From IMG/VR virus record IMGVR_UViG_3300043446_003894, positions 1 to 52,574 of that record: a stretch of 52,574 bases of DNA. One strand, given 5' to 3'. Made by a program: the position numbers and the translations under genes. Positions 7,675 through 15,204 of the stretch are shown piece after piece (position 1 is the first letter of the stretch; the number at the start of each line of letters is the position of its first letter). The stretch comes from a virus. Under the pieces are notes generated by a model. That model saw only the letters and a list, made by a program, of their open reading frames with translations, was not told the DNA's origin and made no database searches.

Positions 7675-8430
7675 TTAAGCCTGCGTTACGCCAAGCGCAC
7701 CAGCACGGGTAGCGTTCGGGCCACACTGGATTGCGGTGAGCAGAACAGCAACGACAAGACGCTTCGCGCCATCGCAAGCTGAACTCGGCGCTACAGTGCC
7801 TCGTACATCACCAGTGGTGGTCGTCGCGGTCGTTGCATCAGCAACAACAGCAGTGGCGGCATCTTCAGCCAACACGTTATCCCAGCCCACGCGAGCCAGA
7901 TAACCTTTGTTGTTGAAGCGAACCGGGCAACCAATGATGTCGGTCGTGCCGACAGTGATCGCGCCAGTCGTTCCACCGGAGATGGTGATGCTGGTGATCT
8001 GGAAGAATGCTTTCTTGCCATTCACCGTGGTGCTGGCCGAGCCGCTCGAGGCGATCACCTCGCTCATGGCCTGACCATAGTAGTCAAAGCCCGACACGGT
8101 CAGGTTGGCCGAGGCGTGAGTGCCCGAGGCGGTGGTAACCGACACGGCACGCGGAACGTCCAGTTGGTAAGCGGTCGAACCGGTGTTCAGAACCACTGCA
8201 GTGACGCCAGAACCCGCGGTCAGGGTCAGCGCGCCGGCAACGGTCGGAGTAACACTGGTGACGAGGTTGTTGGCAGCTTTGGCGGCCGGAACGGTGTCCC
8301 AGACGTAGATGCGACCAACGGGGCCAACGCCCAAATCCATCGGAGAGGGATCGCCCAACGCAGAGTTGGTATTGACCCCCATGTAAGTCTGGGCCGAACC
8401 CAGAAACAGGTCATCGGAAAACTGAGGCAT
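7675..8430 (-). CDS. Virion protein next to major capsid, possible decoration
   Basis: This 251-aa protein has few charges and is rich in A, T, V and G. It begins MPQFSDDLFLGSAQTYMGVN and contains GPVGRIYVWDTVP and a beta-rich core such as HASANLTVSGFDYYGQAMSE followed by VIASSGSAST. It follows the major capsid gene after a hairpin and has a good AAGGAG Shine-Dalgarno before ATG 8430. These traits fit an abundant capsid decoration or accessory protein. I do not recognise a named family, and a tail protein remains possible. Confidence 0.75.
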   Translation of the reverse strand: MPQFSDDLFLGSAQTYMGVNTNSALGDPSPMDLGVGPVGRIYVWDTVPAAKAANNLVTSVTPTVAGALTLTAGSGVTAVVLNTGSTAYQLDVPRAVSVTTASGTHASANLTVSGFDYYGQAMSEVIASSGSASTTVNGKKAFFQITSITISGGTTGAITVGTTDIIGCPVRFNNKGYLARVGWDNVLAEDAATAVVADATTATTTTGDVRGTVAPSSACDGAKRLVVAVLLTAIQCGPNATRAGALGVTQA

Positions 8431-8464
8431 TCGTCTGCTCCTTGAAAAGTTTGACGAAAGTTGC

Positions 8465-8487
8465 GCGGGGGATTAAGGCTCCCCCGC
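8465..8487 (-). terminator. GC hairpin after the major capsid gene
   Basis: GCGGGGG pairs perfectly with CCCCCGC around a 9-nt loop, 15 bases past the capsid gene stop. No clean T-tract follows, so it is more likely a 3' mRNA-stabilising hairpin or partial terminator that sets capsid expression apart from downstream genes. Confidence 0.5.
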
Positions 8488-8501
8488 ATAGCCTTCGGGT
8501 A

Positions 8502-9416
8502 TCAGACGCCCGGAGTGCCGTACATTGCACGCCAGTCGGTGAAGCCCACGTCGTAACGCTCGGTTGCCTTGTAGCGCATCGTGTCGGTCTCGAAATCACC
8601 TTCCATGGTTTTCTCGAGTTTGCGACGCATCAGCAGCTTCATGCCTTCCGGCGCATCGGTCTGCACCCACCATGCGGTCGGGGAAGTCAGACGCGACAGA
8701 ACAGCAGCACCTTCGTCAAGCAGACCAATCGACTTGATCGGGTTGACGTCGTTGTTGCCAGTGCCCGAGCGGAGCACGGACTTCAGCAGCACCTCGGCTT
8801 GGAAGATGTTGCCCGGAGCCACCACCAGTTGGCGGGGGACCAGACGAATCTTCTTGCCGTTGTTGTCAACAGCCTGACGAATCTGAATGAGCATCTGCTC
8901 AAGCGAGGTTTGCGACAGGTTTGCAGCAGTAGCCAACAGGTTGCTGGCAGTGCCGTTGACGATCGGGTGCGAGGCGCTGTTCAGTTCAACGCCATCACCG
9001 CCCGGGTAGGCGCTGTTAAATGCAACGTTCAGCACGTTTGCCGACAGGGTTTCCTTGGTCTCGATCAGGGACTGAGCGAGATGGCGGGCATACACCTGAC
9101 CGATACGGATATGGTCGCCGTCCTCTGCCAAAACTTTGGTCAGCGCGAATGCAAGGCCGTAGACCTTGTACACGTAGCGCTTGAGGAACAGCACGCCACC
9201 CTGCTGATACGTGACGGGAGTGCCGTCAGGCAGTTGCGGAGCAGCACCAAAACCGTAAAGAACCGGCTCTTCGTGGTAGTTGCGGGGAATACCTTCTTGC
9301 TCACGGAAAACACGTGACCATTCATCGGTACGCTGATCATAGACTCCGTCGAAACATTCGTTGAGGATAGGCTCAACAATCGAACGAAAGTCTGTACTTC
9401 TCATCGGAGCAGCCAT
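8502..9416 (-). CDS. Major capsid protein
   Basis: This 304-aa protein is the best candidate for the HK97-fold shell protein. It has an N-terminal arm (MRSTDFRSIVEPILNECFDG), a segment like the E-loop and spine helix region (RHLAQSLIETKETLSANVLN), an NNGKKIRLVPRQLVVAPGNI segment typical of P-domain strands, and a C-terminus reading MRYKATERYDVGFTDWRAMY. The last motif is common in major capsid proteins whose family resembles Mu-like and environmental podovirus capsids. Length, order after scaffold and the two following accessory genes all agree. The start at ATG 9416 is preceded by GGAGGC. Confidence 0.9.
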   Translation of the reverse strand: MAAPMRSTDFRSIVEPILNECFDGVYDQRTDEWSRVFREQEGIPRNYHEEPVLYGFGAAPQLPDGTPVTYQQGGVLFLKRYVYKVYGLAFALTKVLAEDGDHIRIGQVYARHLAQSLIETKETLSANVLNVAFNSAYPGGDGVELNSASHPIVNGTASNLLATAANLSQTSLEQMLIQIRQAVDNNGKKIRLVPRQLVVAPGNIFQAEVLLKSVLRSGTGNNDVNPIKSIGLLDEGAAVLSRLTSPTAWWVQTDAPEGMKLLMRRKLEKTMEGDFETDTMRYKATERYDVGFTDWRAMYGTPGV

Positions 9417-9428
9417 TATCTAGCCTCC

Positions 9429-10001
9429 TTAGATCGCAACAACGGACGCATTGAATTGCGACTCGTTGATGGTTACGCGCACAACCGTGTACGCATCTCC
9501 CCAAGCATTGTCGGGGTACGGGGCCAGATCACGAATCAGCATCTGTGCGCTGTTACCAGCACCAGCGAGAGTCGTGGACAGGGTGCATTGCGACAGACCC
9601 GTGGTGGTCGAGCCGGCGGTCGTGTTCGACAGATCGGCCATATCACCAACAGAAGTCTGCGCCAGCGAACCGGCAGCCTGAATTTCATAAACGATGTTGG
9701 GATCGTTGTAGAAATACGCCACGCACGAACCAGTCTGGTAGGCGGTGTTTGCCGGCCAGTAGTTCGAGACGCGACGGCGGCCAGTGGTGTCAGTCCATTC
9801 GACACCAGCAAACGCACCTTGGAAGGCATCGCCAGCAGCGGCGACGACGATGTTGCCCGAAGAGTTCAGCTTTACGGGCTGGCCCTTCAAAATGTCGGTG
9901 TTGTAAGCCGACGCAATTCCGTTGGCAAGCGCCTGAGCACGATCCAATCCTGACGGATGAAAGGCAGGGCGAAGGCCAAACGGAGCATTAGACGAAGACA
10001 T
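9429..10001 (-). CDS. Head protein upstream of major capsid
   Basis: This 190-aa protein begins MSSSNAPFGLRPAFHPSGLD, an opening seen in many environmental phage head proteins, and continues with ILKGQPVKLNSSGNIVVAAA and GAFAGVEWTDTTGRRRVSNY. The pattern is beta-rich with few charges, like head decoration or capsid-stabilising proteins. It lies 12 bp upstream of the major capsid gene with an AGGAG-type site before its own ATG 10001. It might be a capsid vertex or decoration protein; direct evidence is lacking. Confidence 0.8.
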   Translation of the reverse strand: MSSSNAPFGLRPAFHPSGLDRAQALANGIASAYNTDILKGQPVKLNSSGNIVVAAAGDAFQGAFAGVEWTDTTGRRRVSNYWPANTAYQTGSCVAYFYNDPNIVYEIQAAGSLAQTSVGDMADLSNTTAGSTTTGLSQCTLSTTLAGAGNSAQMLIRDLAPYPDNAWGDAYTVVRVTINESQFNASVVAI

Positions 10002-10025
10002 AATGTTCTCCTGAGTTTGGGTTTC

Positions 10026-10568
10026 CTAGCCACCGAAAACGGGGGCAGGGACGTATTTATCCATTTGGTCTATCCCGTCGCCCTCAACCATCGTCAAATT
10101 CCGACCAGTCCTGTCCGTGCCCACTTGCTGCGCAGCTTGGACGCGAATCTTTTGCGCCTCTTCTTGCGGAGCATCGTGGTGAAAGTGCGCCATAACTTCC
10201 TGATACATGTCCATCGGGAGTTTATAGAGCAACATTTCATTGCACGCGATGAAACCGGTCTGCTCGCCAGCCTTTACGCGGTAATTTTCAAAGCCGGGCA
10301 ACTCATCCGCTTTCACGGGAACGTAGCCAAGCCGAATCCGCTTGTCGATGCTGTCGTAGCTATTCGTGGTTGAAAGCCAGCACAAGTGCCACCCCGGAAT
10401 CTCCGGAGTGCCGGGTAGTGCCGATTGTGTCCATTCATCTTTCCACATCTTGCGACGCTCATCAGATGAAACGAACTTGTCCTCTGGGGCCTCTCGAACC
10501 TTGTCAAGACTCCCGCGATTAACGCGTCCCCCAGCGGTAAGATTCCTTTTTAAACGTGTATCTGCCAT
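10026..10568 (-). CDS. Conserved head-module protein
   Basis: This 180-aa protein is charged and mostly helical at its ends, with a WHLCWLSTTNSYDSIDKRIR segment and FIACNEMLLYKLPMDMYQEV, then an HFHHDAPQEEAQKIRVQAAQ helix. The segment order resembles a conserved protein found between scaffold and capsid genes in environmental podoviruses; I know no function for it. It sits between the scaffold gene and the 190-aa head gene. A role in capsid assembly or as a minor head protein is inferred from place only. Confidence 0.75.
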   Translation of the reverse strand: MADTRLKRNLTAGGRVNRGSLDKVREAPEDKFVSSDERRKMWKDEWTQSALPGTPEIPGWHLCWLSTTNSYDSIDKRIRLGYVPVKADELPGFENYRVKAGEQTGFIACNEMLLYKLPMDMYQEVMAHFHHDAPQEEAQKIRVQAAQQVGTDRTGRNLTMVEGDGIDQMDKYVPAPVFGG

Positions 10569-10578
10569 GTCATTCTCC

Positions 10579-11583
10579 TTAGACTCGATTGTGTGATTCT
10601 TGAGCGTAGCGCTTGATCATCTTCGCTCGCTTTACGGGGTCGTCCCACATACCTGCATCTTTCATAGCGCGCACTTGCTCTGGAGCCAATACAAATTGGT
10701 TCCTGCCGCCACTACTCGATACATTTTCACGACCTGATCCCGTCACCACATTCCTCGGTCTGGAGGTTCGGGCAGAATTCCGCTCCTCTACGCCATCAGT
10801 ATAGCGATGCGGCAGATACCTTTGCAAGCGGTTATCGAACTCCTCCCAATATTCTCTGGTGGCAGGGTTCCATCCCTCTTCGCTCAAGGCATTATCGATC
10901 GTTGCTGCAACCCGTGAATCCGCATCGCGGCCGTTCGGGTCGTACCATGGGTTTTGGTCCATCCAGTTCTTGGCATTGGCCACCACCATGGGGTTTGGCT
11001 GCTGGATTGTCTGCTGGCGCTCAGGCTGAACAGCCCGTTTTTTGAGCGCCTCCAGCGCCTCGTACTGCCGGCGGGCCTCAAACCACATTTCCTGCGCTGA
11101 GGCGTGCAATTCGCCGTTTCCGGACTGAATTGCCTCCGACATTTTCTGTTTTGCAAACAGAATTCGGCTGTGTTGGTCCTCCATCGCCTTGGTCAGGCGC
11201 GCAAGATCACTGCCGTGGGTCTTTTTTTCCAAAACAGACAGCCGCTCGAGCAAATCTTGATTCTGGCGCGTCAACAGATCCAGTTTCATGTCCTTTTCGG
11301 ACGCGACTTGCTTGTGATATTCCTTTCGAGCCTTGCGTTTTGCCCGTTTTTGAGCCCGGATGGCCTCCGCGTCAGGGTCAATCTCGCCCCCGGCAGCCAT
11401 CTCCGCGGCTCGCGCCGCCTCATCAGCCTCATCCGAGTCATCTTCGTGCTCAGAATTGGCTTTAACGGCCTCTTTTTGCGGCGAAGGGATGCTTTCAGGC
11501 AAATCAACGACGGCAGAACCGTCCGATTCCTCTTGAATCATCATCACTTCGGCGTTTTCCTGCTCTTTTTGCTCGGTCGTCAT
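10579..11583 (-). CDS. Scaffold (capsid assembly) protein
   Basis: This 334-aa protein has the profile of a podovirus scaffold. Its N-terminus is very acidic (residues 1-75, rich in E and D). A basic linker follows (AQKRAKRKARKEYHKQ). A long coiled coil covers about residues 95-185 (LLTRQNQDLLERLSVLEKKT, AIQSGNGELHASAQEMWFEA). The C-terminus is basic (RAMKDAGMWDDPVKRAKMIK), as expected for capsid binding. It lies two genes upstream of the major capsid gene, the usual place. Its ATG overlaps the stop of the GroES-like gene (ATGA). There is no sign of a fused protease domain. Confidence 0.85.
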   Translation of the reverse strand: MTTEQKEQENAEVMMIQEESDGSAVVDLPESIPSPQKEAVKANSEHEDDSDEADEAARAAEMAAGGEIDPDAEAIRAQKRAKRKARKEYHKQVASEKDMKLDLLTRQNQDLLERLSVLEKKTHGSDLARLTKAMEDQHSRILFAKQKMSEAIQSGNGELHASAQEMWFEARRQYEALEALKKRAVQPERQQTIQQPNPMVVANAKNWMDQNPWYDPNGRDADSRVAATIDNALSEEGWNPATREYWEEFDNRLQRYLPHRYTDGVEERNSARTSRPRNVVTGSGRENVSSSGGRNQFVLAPEQVRAMKDAGMWDDPVKRAKMIKRYAQESHNRV

Positions 11584-12005
11584 ACGAATGCCCTCACTTC
11601 AAGCGGGTTGCCCGTGATTTTGGCAATGACTTCGTGGTCATTCAGAATAATGAACTCCACTTTCTCGTCATCACTGATGGGAACCTCCCACCGATCGCCC
11701 GTCCATTTGGGGACGCGCAAATAATCACCGACCTCAATCCATGTGCCCTCGGGCCATGGCTCCAAAGTTTCGCGGTTCTTGAACGCCAACGGTCCAATTG
11801 CCACGACCTTACCCACCGGGTTTTGTGCCTTTTCCGTATCTCGCGTCTCTTCCGGCAAATAAATGCCAGACGCGGTCATACGTTTTTTCGGCATCCGCAG
11901 TTGAATTAGCACTCTCGCGCCAAGCGGCTTTGCTCCCGGGTCTACAGCAGGAAAGGCTTCCCGCAAATCGGCCGAATCACCAGCCACCGGTTCATTCATG
12001 TTCAT
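11580..12005 (-). CDS. GroES-like co-chaperonin (Cpn10)
   Basis: This 141-aa protein matches the Cpn10 fold. Residues 26-37 (KPLGARVLIQLR) correspond to the GroES opening strand. Residues 41-62 form a mobile loop in which G47-I48-Y49-L50 aligns with the GroES G-I-V-L motif that binds GroEL. GKVVAIGP at 65-72, EVGDYLRVP and EFIILNDHEVIAKI match the later GroES strands. N- and C-terminal extensions exceed the usual 95-100 residues. It likely caps host GroEL during capsid folding, as T4 gp31 does. It lies immediately upstream of scaffold, with an ATGA overlap. Start ATG 12005 or 11999; both are in frame. Confidence 0.85.
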   Translation of the reverse strand: MNMNEPVAGDSADLREAFPAVDPGAKPLGARVLIQLRMPKKRMTASGIYLPEETRDTEKAQNPVGKVVAIGPLAFKNRETLEPWPEGTWIEVGDYLRVPKWTGDRWEVPISDDEKVEFIILNDHEVIAKITGNPLEVRAFV

Positions 12006-12177
12006 CTTTTTCCTTCATTAGATTATTAAGTGCGTCAAGACTAGCTTGCAGCCCCTGATGTTGTCCGACTAGGCGTTGATAGGTTTCAAAGTTGACGCAG
12101 TTGCCTTCAACCAATGAAGCAGCTATCTCTGCCTGATGCGCTTTTACAGCGCTAATGAAGTCGGAAATCAGTTTCAT
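11992..12177 (-). CDS. Small helical head-module protein
   Basis: This 61-aa protein (MKLISDFISAVKAHQAEIAA...) is predicted helical, with a QRLVGQHQGLQASLDALNNL segment and an acidic/basic end (MKEKDEHE). It overlaps the co-chaperonin start by 14 bases, and its own ATG overlaps the stop of the 59-aa gene (ATGA). Similar short genes lie between portal and scaffold in related phages. Function unknown. Confidence 0.75.
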   Translation of the reverse strand: MKLISDFISAVKAHQAEIAASLVEGNCVNFETYQRLVGQHQGLQASLDALNNLMKEKDEHE

Positions 12178-12353
12178 GCGTTACTTTTCTCGACGCCCTT
12201 GGGTTGAGAAAAATTCCCATGGTCGCTGTTGGCCTCTGTCATCGTCGCTTTTCCTTGCTCTTTCAATTCGCTTCCGGTTACCCATGCGCCAGCCGCCATG
12301 CGGTGATGCTGTTTAACGGCTTCCGATTGCTCTTCTTTAACGTCAATTGCCAT
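12174..12353 (-). CDS. Small hydrophilic protein downstream of portal
   Basis: This 59-aa ORF starts at ATG 12353, two bases beyond the portal stop, and ends in TGA overlapping the next ATG. The protein runs MAIDVKEEQSEAVKQHHRMA, then AGAWVTGSELKEQGKATMTE, and ends in KGVEKSNA. It is polar, with no membrane segment or cysteines. The exact fit between two coupled genes and the GGAGA upstream (ATTAGGAGAGTAATC) support real translation. Function unknown. Confidence 0.75.
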   Translation of the reverse strand: MAIDVKEEQSEAVKQHHRMAAGAWVTGSELKEQGKATMTEANSDHGNFSQPKGVEKSNA

Positions 12354-12355
12354 GA

Positions 12356-14860
12356 TTACTCTCCTAGTTTGCGTTGGGCTTCTTCGTTAAGTTTAATCGC
12401 GGTCTCTCCCTGCTCTTTTTGGAGCCGGGCCTCGTCCACGGTGAGGTCTGCTGCTTTCATGCGCTCTTGCGTCAAATTGTTCTCTGCATTCATTGCAATA
12501 TCAACCTGACGTTTCTTGTCTTTCTCTGCAACATCAGCCTGCAACTTGGCCATGTTGAATTGCAGATCAGACTGGTCTTTTGCCGCGCGACGTTGCGTCT
12601 CAGCCATCGACGCCTGCAGCACAGCCTGCGCCTCGCCATCCATCGGCGGAGCGGGCGGCTTGAACTGCTGCATCATCTGGCCAAGCTGCTCGAGAATCGG
12701 CAGCACGCCCTTGAACACTTCCTGCGTGTCCATCTTGACGTGGTCAGATGCCAGCGCAATTGCGGTGTCAATTTGTTTGACCAGCTTCGAGTCTTCGTAC
12801 TTCCCGAAATTGACCTGAGCGCTGCCCGTAACGTAGGTCTGCATCTGGTTGGTATACCAGAGCATCATGTGCTGCTTGATGTGCTCCAACACCTGCGGAA
12901 TGAACCGTGGAGCGATCAATTTGTTTGACCCAAGGGTTGGGTCGATTGCAAAGTTTAGATGGCTCTGAATGTGCGCCAGTTGATCCTGCCGCGGGTATGC
13001 GAATGCAGGCTTGCCTAACGCCATGGCGGCATTCTCGTCTGCGGCATTCATCTCTGCAGGCTTTGCGGCGTTTGGCATCAACTCGTTCACGTTTGGAATC
13101 TTCATTTGCTTGAGCGTGCGACTGACCACCGCGCGACGATCAAACACTTCCGGGAAGGTGGAGGCCAACTGCAGCACGGCTTGCATCTGCGCCATTCTCT
13201 GGGTCTCAGAGAAAATGTGCGGATCTGAAACCGGAATGACGTCCGTATTGCGTTTGAAATCTTCTCGGCGAATCGGCAACTCTGCAACGACGTCGCCTTT
13301 TTTCTGCTCGTCAAGATACCAACGATTGATGCGCGCAAGAATCATCAGCACACGACGCTGCGAATCATGCAGGCGTGCGTGAATGGAACTGAACACTGCA
13401 GCGCCTTGCTCAATCAGGGCCTGCGTGGTCCCGACAGGCATGTTGTTGGTGGCATCAGCTATCTTTTCTTCAGAGGTCGTGACGACCCCTTTTGCAGCGT
13501 CTGTGAGCCATCCCAGCAACTGGAACAGGATTGGCGAGGGCGGGTTGAACGGCATCGGCATGGCGATCTTGCGGATGTCGTCCACGCCGGGCGCGCCCTC
13601 AACTTCAGTCACCTGCGTGACATCAATTTGCTGACTCTGGCCAGAAATCTTGGCGCCCTTGAGTTTGAGCATCGTGGCCGAGTTGTTGATGTGCGCCGTA
13701 TCCATCAGCGCGCGCAATGCGCCAGTCAAGGCGGCTGACAACCCACCAATCAGGTGCGGCAATCCAACAGCGTATGCACCACGCCACGGGATGAACTTGA
13801 ACTCGACGATCCAATCCAGCTTGGTCATCGCGTCGTCGCCTTCTTCCCAGTTGCGATACAGGCCCAATACTTTGGACTCTAGTTCGTCAATCATCAGGAT
13901 ATAGGGCGCGCTCTCGCCTTTGGAATACTTGTCGTCATCAATCGTGAGGTAGGTGTATATGTGATACACCCGGCGCAGGCCGTCCTGATTTTCTTCTGGG
14001 CGCTTGCCCTCAATCTTTTGGTTTGCCTTCTCCGCGGCAGAAAACTCAGGCTCTGCGGTTGCGCGAATCAGATTGATGTCGCGATAGATGCCGCTACTGA
14101 TGCGCTGGTTCATCTCCCATTCGGTGATGTCCTGCACCTCAGTTGCACGTTGCGCGGTGTAAAAATTGGTCGCCGAAAACGGCAGCAGCATGTTGTCGAT
14201 CGGAATGAATTCCGCACAAGGACGACGCTTTTTCTCGTCGTACCACAGTTTCATGTACTGACTTCCGCCAAGAGGCAATTGCGTGAGCAGCACTTCCTGC
14301 TCATCGCGGAATTCTTCAATTTGCTCGGTGAGTTGCCAGTTCATGTAGTCGCGCTTGCGCTCGGCCACTTCCTGCTTCTCGTCAGTCACGTCACCAAGAA
14401 TCTTGGTCCTCGTCGGACCGTCAGGCGGGAACATTTCCTTGATCGCTTTGGATGCGAAGTCAACGCACGCCTCAGCCATGATCGGATGCACCACCTTTGA
14501 TGCGCCCTCGAAGTTTGCTCCGCCCGGCGCATCCTTGCCGAGGCCAGTGCGCTTGAGCCCTTCCTCGTACTGCTTGTCGCGCTCCTTGCGGGCCTCCTTG
14601 TCGCGCTCGACGTACTCGAGATAGCGCAACGCCATCGAACTGAGGTCCATCAGGTCAACGGTCTGGGCAAGGTTGGAATAGAAGTCCTCGTTCTCCTCCG
14701 GACCCTCAAATTCCCCCATCGTCACAATGGCAGAACCGTCCGGCAATTCATCAACGTCGGACACGTCCTCTTGCACCTCAACCAGAGCACCACCGTCCTC
14801 GGTCATGCTCAACCCGTCAATGAAGCGGTTGAAATTTGGGTCTATCGGCATCTCAGGCAT
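12356..14860 (-). CDS. Portal protein
   Basis: This 834-aa protein is the head-tail connector portal, which forms the dodecameric vertex ring through which DNA is packaged. Evidence is its length, place two genes after terL, and podovirus-portal-like segments: YLEYVERDKEARKERDKQYE, GGANFEGASKVVHPIMAEAC, MNWQLTEQIEEFRDEQEVLL, QLPLGGSQYMKLWYDEKKRR, and a middle part ending VGLPHLIGGLSAALTGALRA. Residues about 720-830 are an unusually long coiled coil (KQIDTAIALA..., then Q-rich helices to the C-terminus) that would form a long barrel into the capsid. The ATG at 14860 is preceded by an AGGGAAG-type site. Confidence 0.9.
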   Translation of the reverse strand: MPEMPIDPNFNRFIDGLSMTEDGGALVEVQEDVSDVDELPDGSAIVTMGEFEGPEENEDFYSNLAQTVDLMDLSSMALRYLEYVERDKEARKERDKQYEEGLKRTGLGKDAPGGANFEGASKVVHPIMAEACVDFASKAIKEMFPPDGPTRTKILGDVTDEKQEVAERKRDYMNWQLTEQIEEFRDEQEVLLTQLPLGGSQYMKLWYDEKKRRPCAEFIPIDNMLLPFSATNFYTAQRATEVQDITEWEMNQRISSGIYRDINLIRATAEPEFSAAEKANQKIEGKRPEENQDGLRRVYHIYTYLTIDDDKYSKGESAPYILMIDELESKVLGLYRNWEEGDDAMTKLDWIVEFKFIPWRGAYAVGLPHLIGGLSAALTGALRALMDTAHINNSATMLKLKGAKISGQSQQIDVTQVTEVEGAPGVDDIRKIAMPMPFNPPSPILFQLLGWLTDAAKGVVTTSEEKIADATNNMPVGTTQALIEQGAAVFSSIHARLHDSQRRVLMILARINRWYLDEQKKGDVVAELPIRREDFKRNTDVIPVSDPHIFSETQRMAQMQAVLQLASTFPEVFDRRAVVSRTLKQMKIPNVNELMPNAAKPAEMNAADENAAMALGKPAFAYPRQDQLAHIQSHLNFAIDPTLGSNKLIAPRFIPQVLEHIKQHMMLWYTNQMQTYVTGSAQVNFGKYEDSKLVKQIDTAIALASDHVKMDTQEVFKGVLPILEQLGQMMQQFKPPAPPMDGEAQAVLQASMAETQRRAAKDQSDLQFNMAKLQADVAEKDKKRQVDIAMNAENNLTQERMKAADLTVDEARLQKEQGETAIKLNEEAQRKLGE

Positions 14861-14898
14861 CGTTACTTCCCTGTTTAATTTTGTGTTACCATTTGGGC

Positions 14899-15204
14899 AT
14901 GCACACTTGTCAGCGAACCCGTAATAACTACCCTTACGTCGTCACCCATGTTGGTGGCTGGTGGGAGGTTGTTTTTGTCGAGGCCGCGCTCAATCGACGC
15001 ACCAGTGTTGGCGAATTCGATACTGAGGAATTGGCTGTTATCCATGCCCGGTCTCTCAATGAGCGGTGGTGGCAGCAGACTCTAGCGCGCCACGTCGCCG
15101 TGTTGACGATTGCGAGGGCGCAGGAAACATCCGCCGCTCACCTTGCTTCAGTCGGGCGCGCATCTCTGTGGCAGCGGCTGAAGGCGGCCTTGCGCCTTCG
15201 GTAA
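14899..15204 (+). CDS. Possible small rightward gene antisense to neighbour
   Basis: A 101-aa frame starts at ATG 14899 in the 195-bp gap between the portal gene and the 1349-aa gene and runs 149 bp into the latter's 3' end on the opposite strand. Its first half (YPYVVTHVGGWWEVVFVEAA, then NRRTSVGEFDTEELAVIHAR) looks protein-like, with alternating beta pattern and a helix. The second half overlaps and may be shaped by the other strand. There is no strong Shine-Dalgarno; a TGTTAC-like -10 lies at about 14884. If not a gene, the gap 14861-15055 holds nothing I can identify. Confidence 0.45.
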   Translation: MHTCQRTRNNYPYVVTHVGGWWEVVFVEAALNRRTSVGEFDTEELAVIHARSLNERWWQQTLARHVAVLTIARAQETSAAHLASVGRASLWQRLKAALRLR

